From contig NZ_LVJW01000006.1 in the NCBI RefSeq assembly GCF_001708965.1, forward strand, positions 1,054,001 through 1,118,000: a stretch of DNA of 64,000 nt, written 5' to 3'. Positions 37,433-47,215 of this stretch are shown one piece after another (the stretch's first letter is position 1; the number at the start of each line of letters is the position of its first letter). The position numbers and the translations under genes were made by a program. The notes under the pieces were generated by a model, which saw only the letters and a program-made list of their open reading frames with translations, did not search any database and was not told the DNA's origin. Source of the DNA: Candidatus Thiodiazotropha endoloripes. Lineage in GTDB: Bacteria; Pseudomonadota; Gammaproteobacteria; Chromatiales; Chromatiaceae.

Positions 37433-38743
37433 TCAACGACCGGAAGCTCTCAAGTTCTGTACTGTGAATTTTCTGGCAGGATTCAGCGATGGATCGACCT
37501 GTCCCTTGAACTGACCGGTGGTACAGTGCATCGCCTGCACATCGATCATGGTAAAGGAGTCATCGATCGCTACACCGGTACCCTTGTTCTTCGGCAGATG
37601 GTGATCCGGGTGGGCCTGACCGATCTGCCAGCTCTTCCACAGGTCACCTTTGCGGTCATAAGTTAAAGTACGTGGGATAGTGAAAGTCTGTGCATCGATA
37701 TAGTGAACACGCTTGCTGATCGGATGGTTCGCATCCTTTGGCTTGTTCTCCAGCTCATAGACCTTGCGCAACTGCCAGGTGATCTGGGGAAAACAGTCAC
37801 CCTTGTCACCCATCTCTACAAACTGATATCCATCCGACTCTTTGTGCTCTTCAGAGAGCTGTAGAGCGTTGTGGTTATAGAAGGGCACCAGGATGTTTTT
37901 GGACCCTTTGAAGGTCCACTCCATGTCGTTGATGCGACCGTTGTAACCTTCGAAATCCTCGATCATGACATCGGACCCGAGGAACGCATCGGTCACCTGA
38001 CCGGAGGCCAAACGACGTACCCGACGTTGGAAGCCGAGGTAGAGCCAAGCACTGTCGCGCTTCAGATCGTTCTCATATCGATGGATCAGCAGTTGGGTAT
38101 CCTTGACGTCAAACGGCTCCAAGGCCTGCACATAGATGGCACGGAACAGCTTTGACGGGTTGGGTGTGATCTCCGGCAGCGGCTCCTGATTCACCCGATG
38201 CATGTAGTTGAGAAAGTGGAAGTTGAACTTGATCGTTCTCTCCAGCTTGCCTGACTTCATATCCTTGTACTTCCAGTAGAAGGGATAGATCGCCGCGTTG
38301 TCACCCCAGTTGTAACCATACTTGTAGTTCCAGGCGAGCTTTTCACCGGCGCGTGGATCGTCCATTGACGGCTCTTCGGGAAAGGGACGACCGGCGATAA
38401 AACCTTCGATCTCGCCCGACTTCTCACCCAGCTTCACCTTACCCAGACCGTCACGGGTCGCCTGGATATAGTTGGGGTGGAGATCGAAAGAGGTGGTCTC
38501 ACCTACCGTGATCTTGGTCCACCCCTGGCTGATGAACTCGAACATTGCCGGGTCGATGACCTCTTTGAACTGTCCGACGTTGGATTGATCGATCACCACC
38601 CCGGCCTTCAGACCATCATGGGTGGGGACACCGTTCTTATATGGGAAGAAGCTGCTCTCCACATCTTCATTGGTTGCTGCCTGAGCGGGCAGGTTGGCAG
38701 CCATCAAAAGTGCTGCCACCAGCGTTGTATTAAGCAAACGCAT
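37433..38743 (-). CDS. DUF1329 exported protein
   Basis: A 436-residue secreted protein: signal peptide MRLLNTTLVAALLMAANLPAQA, then a LolA/LolB-like beta fold typical of DUF1329. Recognisable text includes NPSKLFRAIYVQALEPFD, DSAWLYLGFQRRVRRL and QTFTIPRTLTYDRKGDLWK. GGAGG lies 8 bases before ATG 38743. DUF1329 genes usually lie next to DUF1302 porin-like genes, as here. Members are seen with lipid, steroid or aromatic catabolism genes and may pass hydrophobic molecules across the periplasm, but no function is proved. Confidence 0.9.
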   Translation of the reverse strand: MRLLNTTLVAALLMAANLPAQAATNEDVESSFFPYKNGVPTHDGLKAGVVIDQSNVGQFKEVIDPAMFEFISQGWTKITVGETTSFDLHPNYIQATRDGLGKVKLGEKSGEIEGFIAGRPFPEEPSMDDPRAGEKLAWNYKYGYNWGDNAAIYPFYWKYKDMKSGKLERTIKFNFHFLNYMHRVNQEPLPEITPNPSKLFRAIYVQALEPFDVKDTQLLIHRYENDLKRDSAWLYLGFQRRVRRLASGQVTDAFLGSDVMIEDFEGYNGRINDMEWTFKGSKNILVPFYNHNALQLSEEHKESDGYQFVEMGDKGDCFPQITWQLRKVYELENKPKDANHPISKRVHYIDAQTFTIPRTLTYDRKGDLWKSWQIGQAHPDHHLPKNKGTGVAIDDSFTMIDVQAMHCTTGQFKGQVDPSLNPARKFTVQNLRASGR

Positions 38744-38766
38744 GTTCAAAACCTCCATTCAAATTC

Positions 38767-40695
38767 TTAGAAGCGATAACGCAGGGTGATCTGAAACTCA
38801 TCCTCGGCCTGTGCCATACCGATCGGCCCGGAACGGAAACGACCAAGGGGTTCATATCCCGCCAGATTACGCAGCGCGGTATCACCCGGCTCGCCATCTC
38901 CGGTAAACGGGGGAAAGGGGTTACAGGAACGACAATCGTCAAACTCCTGCTCGCCATCACCCACTTTCACATTGGCGCCGACGGTCAGTCTCAGGTTGTC
39001 GCTGATCAGCCAATCGACCGAGGGGGCAATCACACTGGCACCCGCCTTGAAGTCGTGAGCCATGATGACCTGGGGACTGACCCGGTCGTTCTGATACCAG
39101 CCTTTGACCAGCAGGGTACCCACGTGGTTGATTTCCCAATTCGGATTACCCGCTTCGATACCGTTGACTGTCTCCCGCTCATGATCCACCAGATACTCGC
39201 CGAACAGTTGCGCGGAGATCAGGAAGGCACGTTTCTCGTTGAGAATGGGGATGAAGGTGGGACGATCCCAACCGATGACGTAACGGAATACATCCGACTC
39301 GGAGTAGAGCTCCGGACGCAGGGTGTTGGCAAACTCCTCACCGTCGGTGTAGGCCGCTTCGACACGGAACACCGATTTGATGTCATCCACGTAGAAGTCG
39401 AGGGAACCACCGATCAGGTTGACCCTGGGGAAGTACATATCGAAGGCGATCAGATAGTCGTAGCTCTGAGACTCGACCTCCGGGGTGAACGGATTGTCCG
39501 CATTGTCCACCACGGCGCGCAGCGAAGGCAGCTGAGAGCGATAGGTCAGCGCATTCAGTGAGAAGCCAACACCCTGATAGTCACCTTCAAGCTTGAGGCC
39601 GAACTGGGAGTTGCTCAGCGACCAGTCAGGCAGATGCACATCGCGGATACCGATCACATGTTTCGGGAAGTCGGTGGAGAGGGCACCACCGGCGAAGTTG
39701 GATACGGAACAGCCGTTATCCCAGCAGTTCTTCATCGCACGGAAGAAGCTGCCCGCATCGAGAATTGCATACGGGGTTCCGCCCTGGCCCAGGTTGTTGG
39801 GCCGGAACTTGTCGAAGTTCCAGACGAACTGCATGTTCAGGTCATCAAAGGTCTCGGTGGCGCCCATACGGTACTCACCGGTGGCCATCCACATCGGAAT
39901 ACGGATATCCTCCAGTTCGTCGTAGATATTATGTCTTGAGTAGTCCACCGGATTGATCACATCGAGTACCCGGAAGAGATCGGTACGGCCCCAGACCACC
40001 TGCTGACGCCCAAGCCGGAAATTCCAGGTGGCTGCATTCTCGGTTGGCAGGGTGGCATCCAGATAGGCTTCGCGCAGAAAATCGAGCCGATCGTTGAATT
40101 CCGGATACTTCAGCTCACTCTCTTCGAAATCCAGGTAGTCATCGATACAGCCACGGGAGTCCACATCACAGGGACGCACCGGAACGCCCAGACCGACACC
40201 CCCATCCGTGTCGTGCAGTGCGTGGCCCAGATTGACCATACCTTCATTGGGATTTTCCGTGGTATCGAAACCGAATCCCAACACACCGGTCGAGATATCG
40301 GATTGACCCCAGGCGGTACTGCCGGCGCCGCCTACCGATTGCATGTTGATGGGTCCACCGGCGTTATCGCCAAACTCATCGTCGTTGAGATCATAGACAC
40401 CGTCATAGGTCGCCCGGAAGGTACCGACGAAGCTGACGTTGGAAAATGACCCCTGCTCTCCATAATCCTTGGAACCTTCAATCAACACCGTGTTGCGCAT
40501 TTTACTCAGCCCTACATTACGGCGACTGTAGGTGGCGTTTTCAACAAATCCGTTGACCTGCGTCGTGCCGTCTTCGGAGGTGTAGGCCAGGGCCTGGCCT
40601 CCGCTCAGACAGGCCGCAATCGCAGCCGCCAGCAGTGTGGCTTGAATGACCGGATGCTTCCTTCCCGGTTGTTGTTTGTGACTGTCTAGGAACAT
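38767..40695 (-). CDS. DUF1302 outer-membrane porin-like protein
   Basis: A 642-residue exported protein with a long signal sequence (hydrophobic ATLLAAAIAACLSGGQALA near residues 18-37) and a beta-barrel pattern of alternating strands ending in the outer-membrane signature FQITLRYRF. Segments such as RLGRQQVVWGRTDLFRVLDVINPVDYSRHN are typical of DUF1302 (residues about 218-246). It probably lets hydrophobic aromatics through the outer membrane. It is the first gene of a two-gene operon with DUF1329, below a TATCGATA-type palindrome. Confidence 0.9.
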   Translation of the reverse strand: MFLDSHKQQPGRKHPVIQATLLAAAIAACLSGGQALAYTSEDGTTQVNGFVENATYSRRNVGLSKMRNTVLIEGSKDYGEQGSFSNVSFVGTFRATYDGVYDLNDDEFGDNAGGPINMQSVGGAGSTAWGQSDISTGVLGFGFDTTENPNEGMVNLGHALHDTDGGVGLGVPVRPCDVDSRGCIDDYLDFEESELKYPEFNDRLDFLREAYLDATLPTENAATWNFRLGRQQVVWGRTDLFRVLDVINPVDYSRHNIYDELEDIRIPMWMATGEYRMGATETFDDLNMQFVWNFDKFRPNNLGQGGTPYAILDAGSFFRAMKNCWDNGCSVSNFAGGALSTDFPKHVIGIRDVHLPDWSLSNSQFGLKLEGDYQGVGFSLNALTYRSQLPSLRAVVDNADNPFTPEVESQSYDYLIAFDMYFPRVNLIGGSLDFYVDDIKSVFRVEAAYTDGEEFANTLRPELYSESDVFRYVIGWDRPTFIPILNEKRAFLISAQLFGEYLVDHERETVNGIEAGNPNWEINHVGTLLVKGWYQNDRVSPQVIMAHDFKAGASVIAPSVDWLISDNLRLTVGANVKVGDGEQEFDDCRSCNPFPPFTGDGEPGDTALRNLAGYEPLGRFRSGPIGMAQAEDEFQITLRYRF

Positions 40696-40821
40696 CCTAG
40701 CCTCCTCCTCATACTGAATTATGTAAGCAAGACTTATTAATGCAGCAGGCGTGCCAAGTTGTAAGTCACTGTATTATCTGAATATTTGTAGAGAAAAAAA
40801 CGATCGATTGCGGATATCGTA

Positions 40822-40837
40822 AAAATATCGATATTTT
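40822..40837. promoter_or_regulatory. Palindromic operator candidate upstream of the DUF1302 gene
   Basis: Perfect 16-bp palindrome AAAATATCGATATTTT, 127 bases upstream of the DUF1302 ATG in an AT-rich promoter gap. Related half-sites lie nearby (GGATATCGTA at about 40812, TTTCGATAAT at about 40866). The same core TATCGATA occurs repeatedly between dmpP and the GntR gene (51924-52022), so one regulator probably binds both. Confidence 0.65.
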
Positions 40838-40885
40838 AATTGATCAAATGATAATTTGTTATTATTTCGATAATTATTATCACGC

Positions 40886-40913
40886 AAAAAAAGGCCGGAA
40901 AACGCTTCCGGCC
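40886..40913 (-). terminator. Rho-independent terminator of the dmpP-RND operon
   Basis: Stem GGCCGGAA (40893-40900) / TTCCGGCC (40906-40913), five-base loop, followed on the minus strand by seven T (40886-40892). It lies 30 bases past the RND gene stop and ends the 11-gene meta-pathway operon. Confidence 0.92.
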
Positions 40914-40942
40914 GAGGGAGGGACCAAAAAAAGATATGACAA

Positions 40943-43339
40943 TCAGGCGGTCTGAGGCTTCTCTGCGTAGAGCACGCCATCGTCGTCGTAACGGGCGCTG
41001 CCGATGAAGCTGGGACGGAAGATCATCACCCAGGAGGGCACCAGAAACATCGCTGCCAGAGCATTCAGGATCAGCATCACTACCAGCAACAGAGCCGCAT
41101 CCGCCTGGAAGCGCAGATCGGAGATGAAGACCCACATGATCACCCCGCCGATCAGACAGGCGGCGGTGAAACCGATCGCCTTGCCGGTGGTGGCGATGGC
41201 TCTCAACACCGCACTCTGCAGATGCCCTTGAGCCTTGGCTGTCTCTTCACGGATCCGGTCCATGATGTAGATCGAGTAGTCGATGCCGACACCGATGCCC
41301 ACCGCGATGATCGGTACGGTATTGACATTGATGCCGATCGCCGCAAGGCCCATATAGGCGTAAGTGGAAACCGTACAGAACATCATCGCCGAGAACATGA
41401 TGAAACCGGCGTGCAGGGACATGTAGAACCAGGTAACGAAAACAAAGATCAGGGCCAGTACCAGCGGGATGATCAGCATGTTACTCTCATAGGCCGATTC
41501 GTTCATTGCCGCAGTAACTCCGACCAGCCCGCCGGCAAGCTCGATGTGCAGTCCATCCACCTGGTTGGCGGGTTCGTTGATCCACTCCTTGGCGCGATGG
41601 ATCGCCCGACGGATGGTCTTTGCCTGATGATCCTTGTAGAAGAAGACGATGTTGGCCACCTGATCGTCAGTATCGATAAACTCCTTCAGGGCACCCGGCA
41701 CCGGGCTGGAGGCCATATAGGCGAACATCAGACCGCCCACATAGGCCTCGGTATCGGGAATGATCGCCCAGCGGGGATCGTCGGAGTGGAAGATCCGGTT
41801 GACCTGCTTGACCAGATCGGGAACCGCCTTGGCGCCACCCAGCTCCGGGTCGAGCAGCATATGGTTCTGAAAAGCCTCAATGGCCTGCAGCACATCGGGC
41901 CGTTTCATACCCCCCTTCTTATCGGTGCGGGCCACGATGTAGAGCTCCTCGGAACCGGGGAAACGTTCGTTGATCACCTTCGATGAGACGTTGTAGTCGT
42001 GATCCAGATAGAGGATCGGCGAGCCTGGTTCCGACTCGCCGATCTGCACCCGACTGCTCAACTGGGCGCCGACCAGCAGTATCACGCCGGCAACACCAAG
42101 AATGACCATGCCGCCATGACGATTGGCAACCACCGCGGCAACCCGGCCAAACAGGGCATCTTCCGCAGCCAGTCTTTTCGCCGCCGGCTTGGGTTTCGGC
42201 AGCAGCGAGAGCATCAGCGGTACCGCGATCAACACGGTAAACACCACGCACACCGCCCACAGTGAGGCATAGATACCCAGCTTCACATTGATCGGCACCG
42301 AGCCGAGTGCGATCAGCAACAGGCCGATGGCATCGGAGACGATACCCAGACTGCCGGGCCGGAACAGGGAGTCGAAGGTACGATGGGCCGCCTCCCTGGG
42401 CTCATCCACCTCTTCCAGTTCCCCATAGAACCGCTGCACCAATTGAATCGCATGGGACATCGCCCGGGCCGAGATCAGGAAGGGAATCACCAGGGTCAGG
42501 GGATCCAGGTTGTAGTCCAGCAGGGAGAGGATACCCAGCCCCCAGATCGCCGAGATGGTGATGCCGAACATCGGCAGCAGGATCCCATAGGCACGACGAA
42601 AATAGATGATCAGCAGGAACAGCATGATCCCCACCGTGGTGGTGAAGATCAGAAACAGCTGATCCAGATAGCTGTAGACCCAGCCCCACAACATCGGCTG
42701 ACCGGTAGCGTAGATCGACACCCCGTCCGCATTTTCCGTATCGCGGATCTGCTGCAGCTGATCGAAGATCTCACCATAGTTCAGCTGACCCTCGTTGAAT
42801 TGGGCCTTGATCAGTGCCGCCTTCAGATCGGGCGAGACCAGCAGGCCGAACACCCGTGGGTTGCTCATCACATCGTCCCGCAGCTTGCTCAGCTCAGTGT
42901 CGCTCCAGCTCTCCTTGAGGGGATCGTAGTAAGGCTGGGAGTTCACATCACCGGTATCGGTCAGCCAGACCTTGCGCGAGGTGCGATGGGTCAAACTGGC
43001 CAGCAGATTGTGGTTGACGCCGCTGACGTTATCCACCGCCTGGGTAATACGGTGAATACGCGCCAGGGTCTGCTGAGTGAAGATATCTCCCTCATCCACC
43101 ACCACCGCCATCACCACATTGTTGGCGCCGCCGAAGGTGTCACGGATCGAGTTGTGCAGCTTGATGTACTCGTGTTCCTGGGGCAGCAGATCGGCAAAGT
43201 CGGAGTACATCTGAACTTTCGGCACCTGAAAGGCGAAGAACAGCGTCAGCGCCGCGATCACCGTGAGAAAGATCTTGGGAAATTTGAACACCAGGTTGTC
43301 GATGTTTTTCAACCAGTGTGAGAAGGCGTGCATAGTCAT
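40943..43339 (-). CDS. RND superfamily (MMPL-like) exporter
   Basis: A 798-residue inner-membrane RND protein of the two-times-six-TM MMPL/SSD type. TM1 is followed by a large periplasmic loop, then TM2-6 (IFTTTVGIMLFLLIIYFRRAY; LGILSLLDYNLDPLTL), a second loop, and the repeat (GIGVGIDYSIYIMDRIREE contains the conserved Asp-Tyr of TM10). There is no membrane-fusion partner. It overlaps the YCF48-like gene by 4 bases. RND, YCF48-like, DUF1302 and DUF1329 genes commonly occur together in aromatic and steroid degraders, suggesting one envelope transport system for hydrophobic compounds (inference). Confidence 0.9.
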   Translation of the reverse strand: MTMHAFSHWLKNIDNLVFKFPKIFLTVIAALTLFFAFQVPKVQMYSDFADLLPQEHEYIKLHNSIRDTFGGANNVVMAVVVDEGDIFTQQTLARIHRITQAVDNVSGVNHNLLASLTHRTSRKVWLTDTGDVNSQPYYDPLKESWSDTELSKLRDDVMSNPRVFGLLVSPDLKAALIKAQFNEGQLNYGEIFDQLQQIRDTENADGVSIYATGQPMLWGWVYSYLDQLFLIFTTTVGIMLFLLIIYFRRAYGILLPMFGITISAIWGLGILSLLDYNLDPLTLVIPFLISARAMSHAIQLVQRFYGELEEVDEPREAAHRTFDSLFRPGSLGIVSDAIGLLLIALGSVPINVKLGIYASLWAVCVVFTVLIAVPLMLSLLPKPKPAAKRLAAEDALFGRVAAVVANRHGGMVILGVAGVILLVGAQLSSRVQIGESEPGSPILYLDHDYNVSSKVINERFPGSEELYIVARTDKKGGMKRPDVLQAIEAFQNHMLLDPELGGAKAVPDLVKQVNRIFHSDDPRWAIIPDTEAYVGGLMFAYMASSPVPGALKEFIDTDDQVANIVFFYKDHQAKTIRRAIHRAKEWINEPANQVDGLHIELAGGLVGVTAAMNESAYESNMLIIPLVLALIFVFVTWFYMSLHAGFIMFSAMMFCTVSTYAYMGLAAIGINVNTVPIIAVGIGVGIDYSIYIMDRIREETAKAQGHLQSAVLRAIATTGKAIGFTAACLIGGVIMWVFISDLRFQADAALLLVVMLILNALAAMFLVPSWVMIFRPSFIGSARYDDDGVLYAEKPQTA

Positions 43340-44322
43340 TGGACGGCTCCTTCAGCAGGGGTCGCAATCGGGCTGATGGTGCCCCGCCCACCCATCACCA
43401 GCAGGCGCTCATCACCCTGGGGGATGGCGGTGATCAGATAGGAAAAGAGTCGCGGTGCATCCGGCACCCGCTGCCAACGATCCCCCTGCAGTTGCAACAG
43501 GGTGCCGTTGTCACCGGTGGCGTAGAGTCGATCGCCCTGGGGAATCAGATTGTAGATCGGCGCCTTACTGACCGACGCCTGACGATGCCAGGTCTCTCCC
43601 CGGTCTTTGGTATGCAGGATGGTGCCGCTGAGACCCGCGACCCAGCCCTCATCCAGGGAGCGGAACCAGGCCGCCATCGGATAGAACTCGTTGGGAATAT
43701 CGTTACCCCGCTCCCAGCTCTCGCCGCCGTCATGGGTGAAGTAGAGGGAACCGAACTCTCCTGCGACCACCCCATTATCCCGGTCGAGCCACTGGATCGA
43801 GGTGAACTGCATATCCTCCTGTTGTGAGATCTCCTGCCAGTTGGCCTGGGTCTCGTCGCTGTGGATCAGGGTGCTGAAGCTGGCGGTGATCCAGAATCTG
43901 CCACGGGGGTCGCAGGTGACCGCCATCGGACTCTCCAGGGTCTCCAGCTGGGTCGCCTGCCACTCACTGCCGTTGGCGTCGGAGATCCAGACCTTACGTA
44001 CCGTATCGATGGCGGCAAAACTGCCGTCTTCACAACTGGCCACCGCGACCAGGGAGGAGTTGGTCGGCAGTTGGGTGCGCTGCCAGGTCTCCCCCTTGTC
44101 GAGGCTGGTCAGCACCGTGCCGTAATCCCCCACCGCAATGATCCGGCGATGGTTGGAGGCGGCGGCTTTCAGCTGGTCGAAGCGGTAGATCGGCTTCTGG
44201 ATCTCCCGCTCCACCAGGGTCAGATCGAGAGGCGCTTCACATCCACTGATCAATAGGGCCAGGAGCAACCAGGGCGTATAACGCCAGCGGTTACGTTGTT
44301 CAGTTCGATGATGGTTACTCAT
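43336..44322 (-). CDS. YCF48/BNR-repeat lipoprotein
   Basis: A 328-residue exported lipoprotein (LLLALLISGC lipobox at Cys28) folded as a beta propeller. Repeats of the type GDYGTVLTSLDKGETWQRT, GEFGSLYFTHDGGESWERG and GLSGTILHTKDRGETWHRQ are BNR/YCF48-like blades. It overlaps the RND gene and probably works with it in the periplasm. Its homologues include the photosystem II assembly factor HCF136/YCF48, but the role here is unknown. Confidence 0.87.
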   Translation of the reverse strand: MSNHHRTEQRNRWRYTPWLLLALLISGCEAPLDLTLVEREIQKPIYRFDQLKAAASNHRRIIAVGDYGTVLTSLDKGETWQRTQLPTNSSLVAVASCEDGSFAAIDTVRKVWISDANGSEWQATQLETLESPMAVTCDPRGRFWITASFSTLIHSDETQANWQEISQQEDMQFTSIQWLDRDNGVVAGEFGSLYFTHDGGESWERGNDIPNEFYPMAAWFRSLDEGWVAGLSGTILHTKDRGETWHRQASVSKAPIYNLIPQGDRLYATGDNGTLLQLQGDRWQRVPDAPRLFSYLITAIPQGDERLLVMGGRGTISPIATPAEGAVQ

Positions 44323-44340
44323 CTGCTCATCCTCTCATCT

Positions 44341-44358
44341 CCATCCCCCGGGGGATGG
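44341..44358. repeat. 18-bp perfect palindrome
   Basis: CCATCCCCC/GGGGGATGG in the 121-base gap between dmpH and the YCF48-like gene. It might act as an attenuator that lowers expression of the two envelope genes relative to the enzymes, or as a partial terminator. Confidence 0.4.
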
Positions 44359-44443
44359 TTGGCATATTCTTATGGACAGGACTTGGCAACACCGCACCCT
44401 ATCCACCAATCAAGGAAATCCGGTCTAGTGGTCTGATGCCACC

Positions 44444-45235
44444 TTATACAAACCGCATCCCCACACTGCCCAATCCCTGGTATCTCACATTCAGGCAATC
44501 CCCCTTCTCCATCGCCACCGCAGCGGTGATGCCGCCGGTGAGGATCAGGGTACCGGCGGGGATCTCCTCACCCCGCTCACCCAGCATGTTGGCCAGCAGC
44601 GCCACACTGGCGGCGGGATGACCCAATACCGCAGCACCGGCTCCCAGCTCAACCACTTCGCCATTCTTCTCCATCACCACACCCAGGGTACGCATATCCA
44701 CATCCGCCGGATCGGCCATCTGCCCACCCAGCACAAAGCGGGATGAGGAGGCGTTGTCGGCGATCACGCTGATCAGGTCGAAACGGAAATTCTCATAGCG
44801 GGAGTCGATCACCTCCACCGCCGGAATGACAAAATCGGTGGCCGCCAGCACATTGCCGATATGGCAACCGGGCCCTTTCAAGGGGGCTTTGGTGACGAAG
44901 GCCAGCTCCGCCTCCACCTTGGGATGGATCAGCTGATCGGTCTCGATCTCGCCCCCGTCGGGACGATCGAAATAGTCGGCGAGAAAGCCGTAGACCGGGG
45001 TCTCCACACCCATCTGTTTCATCTTTGCGCGGGAGGTGAGACCCACCTTCAGACCGATGATCTTGTTACCTCTTGCCTGCTTGCGGCGACGGATCTCGAA
45101 CTGGATGTCGTAGGCGTCGTCGAAATCCATCTCAGGAAAACGATCGGTGATCTTGGTGGCATCCTTGGCCTCCAGCTCGCTGGTCTCCAGATACTCCGCC
45201 AGTTCGGCGACCTGTGCTTCTGTCAGAGTGCCCAT
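44444..45235 (-). CDS. dmpH: 4-oxalocrotonate decarboxylase
   Basis: A 263-residue metal-dependent enzyme of the MhpD/hydratase-decarboxylase family that turns 2-oxo-3-hexenedioate into 2-oxopent-4-enoate plus carbon dioxide. HPKVEAELAFV holds the metal-binding Glu pair. The FRFDLISVIADNASSSRFVLGG stretch is typical of DmpH/XylI, not DmpE (residues about 155-176). It forms a complex with DmpE in known pathways. It overlaps the dmpG stop by one base. Confidence 0.93.
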   Translation of the reverse strand: MGTLTEAQVAELAEYLETSELEAKDATKITDRFPEMDFDDAYDIQFEIRRRKQARGNKIIGLKVGLTSRAKMKQMGVETPVYGFLADYFDRPDGGEIETDQLIHPKVEAELAFVTKAPLKGPGCHIGNVLAATDFVIPAVEVIDSRYENFRFDLISVIADNASSSRFVLGGQMADPADVDMRTLGVVMEKNGEVVELGAGAAVLGHPAASVALLANMLGERGEEIPAGTLILTGGITAAVAMEKGDCLNVRYQGLGSVGMRFV

Positions 45236-46263
45236 CAGTTCGCCCCCTGTGCCTTGGCCATCTCCATCGCCACATCCTCGATCATATCCTCCTGGCCACC
45301 GACCATACCCCGCTTGCCCAGCTCAACCAGCACATCCCGCGAGGAGACGCCGTAACGCTGCTGGGCCCGTTTGGCGAACAGCAGGAAGGAGGAGTAGACC
45401 CCCGCATAACCCAGGGTGAGGGCATCCCGGTCGACCCGGATCGGCTGATCCAGCATCGGTACGATCAGGTCCTCCGCCACATCCATCAGCTTGAACAGAT
45501 CGACCCCGGTCTCCACGCCCATACGCTCCGCCACCGCAACAAACACCTCAAGGGGGGTATTGCCAGCACCGGCACCCATGCCGGCGGCGGAGCCGTCAAT
45601 GCGGTTGGCGCCGGCTTCCACCGCCGCCAGAGAGTTGATCACCCCGAGGGAGAGGTTGTGGTGGCCGTGAAAGCCCAGCTCGGTCTCCGGCTGCAGGGCA
45701 TCGCGCACGGCACCCAGCCGCAGCGTCACATCCTCTGGCAGCATGTAACCGGCGGAGTCGGTGACGTAGATACAGTTGGCGCCGTAGCCCTCCATCAGCT
45801 TCGCCTGCTCGATCAGTTTTTCAGGCCCCACCATGTGGGACATCATCAGAAAACCCACCGTATCGAGCCCCAGTTCACGGGACTTGGTGATGTGCTGCTC
45901 AGAGACATCCGCCTCAGTGCAGTGGGTGGCCACACGGATGGTATCCACCCCGCAGTCCGCAGCCATCTCCAGCTCGGGTACGGTACCGATGCCCGGCAGC
46001 AGCAGTGCCGAGATCTTCGCCCGTTTCAGATGCGGCCTTACCGCACGCAGATACTCCTCGTCGGTATGGGCGGGAAAGCCGTAGTTGACCGAGGCGCCCG
46101 CCAGGCCGTCACCGTGGGTGACTTCGATCATCGGCACGCCCGCCTCATCCAGCGCCGAGGCCACGGCGACCATCTGATCCAGTGTGATCTGGTGGCGTTT
46201 GGCATGCATGCCGTCACGCAGGCTCATGTCATGGATGGTGATCTCTTTTCCGGATAAATTCAT
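45235..46263 (-). CDS. dmpG: 4-hydroxy-2-oxovalerate aldolase
   Basis: A 342-residue HMG-CoA-lyase-like aldolase cleaving 4-hydroxy-2-oxovalerate to pyruvate and acetaldehyde. The TIM barrel has the metal motif at [12 protein letters not shown] and the HxH ligands in [12 protein letters not shown]. The C-terminal communication domain is present ([28 protein letters not shown], residues about 300-327). It channels acetaldehyde to DmpF, which is encoded immediately upstream. Confidence 0.96.
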   Translation of the reverse strand: MNLSGKEITIHDMSLRDGMHAKRHQITLDQMVAVASALDEAGVPMIEVTHGDGLAGASVNYGFPAHTDEEYLRAVRPHLKRAKISALLLPGIGTVPELEMAADCGVDTIRVATHCTEADVSEQHITKSRELGLDTVGFLMMSHMVGPEKLIEQAKLMEGYGANCIYVTDSAGYMLPEDVTLRLGAVRDALQPETELGFHGHHNLSLGVINSLAAVEAGANRIDGSAAGMGAGAGNTPLEVFVAVAERMGVETGVDLFKLMDVAEDLIVPMLDQPIRVDRDALTLGYAGVYSSFLLFAKRAQQRYGVSSRDVLVELGKRGMVGGQEDMIEDVAMEMAKAQGAN

Positions 46264-46273
46264 TGTCTCTACC

Positions 46274-47185
46274 TCAGGCCGATGCGGCTTCTAAAGTCAG
46301 GGTGCCGTTGATGATCTCTTCCGCGAACATCTCAGCGGTGCGCAGACCGGCTGCGGTCATGATGTCCAGATTGCCGGCATACTTGGGCAGGTAGTCACCC
46401 AGCCCCTCCACCTCCATGAACACGGAGACCCGGTTGCCGTCGAACACCGGACCGTTCTTCAGTCGATAGCCCGGTACATACTTCTGCACCTGTTTGATCA
46501 TCGCTTCGATCGACTCGGTGATGGCCGCCTGATCCGGCTCGCCCTCGGTTATGCAGTGCACGGTGTCACGCATCATCAACGGCGGTTCCGCCGGGTTGAG
46601 AATGATGATCGCCTTACCCTTCTTGGCGCCGCCGACCTTCTCCACCGCGCCGGAGGTCGTCTGGGTGAACTCATCGATGTTCTTGCGGGTGCCAGGCCCG
46701 GCCGAGCGGGAAGAGACGGTCGCTACGATCTCGCCATAGGCCACTGGTTGCACCCGGCTCACTGCCGCGACCATCGGAATGGTCGCCTGCCCGCCACAGG
46801 TCACCATGTTGACGTTGAGCTCACGCTTGCCCACGTGGTCCTTCAGATTGACCGGCGGCACACAGAAGGGGCCGATTGCCGCCGGGGTCAGGTCGATCAT
46901 GATCGAACCCTGCGCCTGTACTTTACGATTGTTCTCCCCGTGCACATAAGCGGAGGTGGCGTCGAAACAGATCTGTATGTTGTCTTCCCGCATATGGGGC
47001 AGCAGACCGTCGACCCCTTCATGGGTGGTCTTAAGACCCAGGTCGCGGGCTCTGGCCAGACCTTCGGAAGCCTCGTCGATGCCCACCATCCAGACCGGAT
47101 TGATCCAGTCGCTGCGCAGTGCCTTGTAGAGCAGATCGGTTCCGATGTTGCCGGAGCCGATCAGGGCGGCGTTGATTTTGTTCAT
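46274..47185 (-). CDS. dmpF: Acylating acetaldehyde dehydrogenase
   Basis: A 303-residue enzyme converting acetaldehyde, CoA and NAD+ to acetyl-CoA. The NAD-binding start is [15 protein letters not shown], the catalytic Cys is in [13 protein letters not shown], and [22 protein letters not shown] is diagnostic (residues about 154-175). It works as a channelling complex with DmpG, whose gene follows after 10 bases. Confidence 0.96.
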   Translation of the reverse strand: MNKINAALIGSGNIGTDLLYKALRSDWINPVWMVGIDEASEGLARARDLGLKTTHEGVDGLLPHMREDNIQICFDATSAYVHGENNRKVQAQGSIMIDLTPAAIGPFCVPPVNLKDHVGKRELNVNMVTCGGQATIPMVAAVSRVQPVAYGEIVATVSSRSAGPGTRKNIDEFTQTTSGAVEKVGGAKKGKAIIILNPAEPPLMMRDTVHCITEGEPDQAAITESIEAMIKQVQKYVPGYRLKNGPVFDGNRVSVFMEVEGLGDYLPKYAGNLDIMTAAGLRTAEMFAEEIINGTLTLEAASA

Positions 47186-47215
47186 GAATCCTAACCTCGT
47201 AGATTTAACCGGGCC

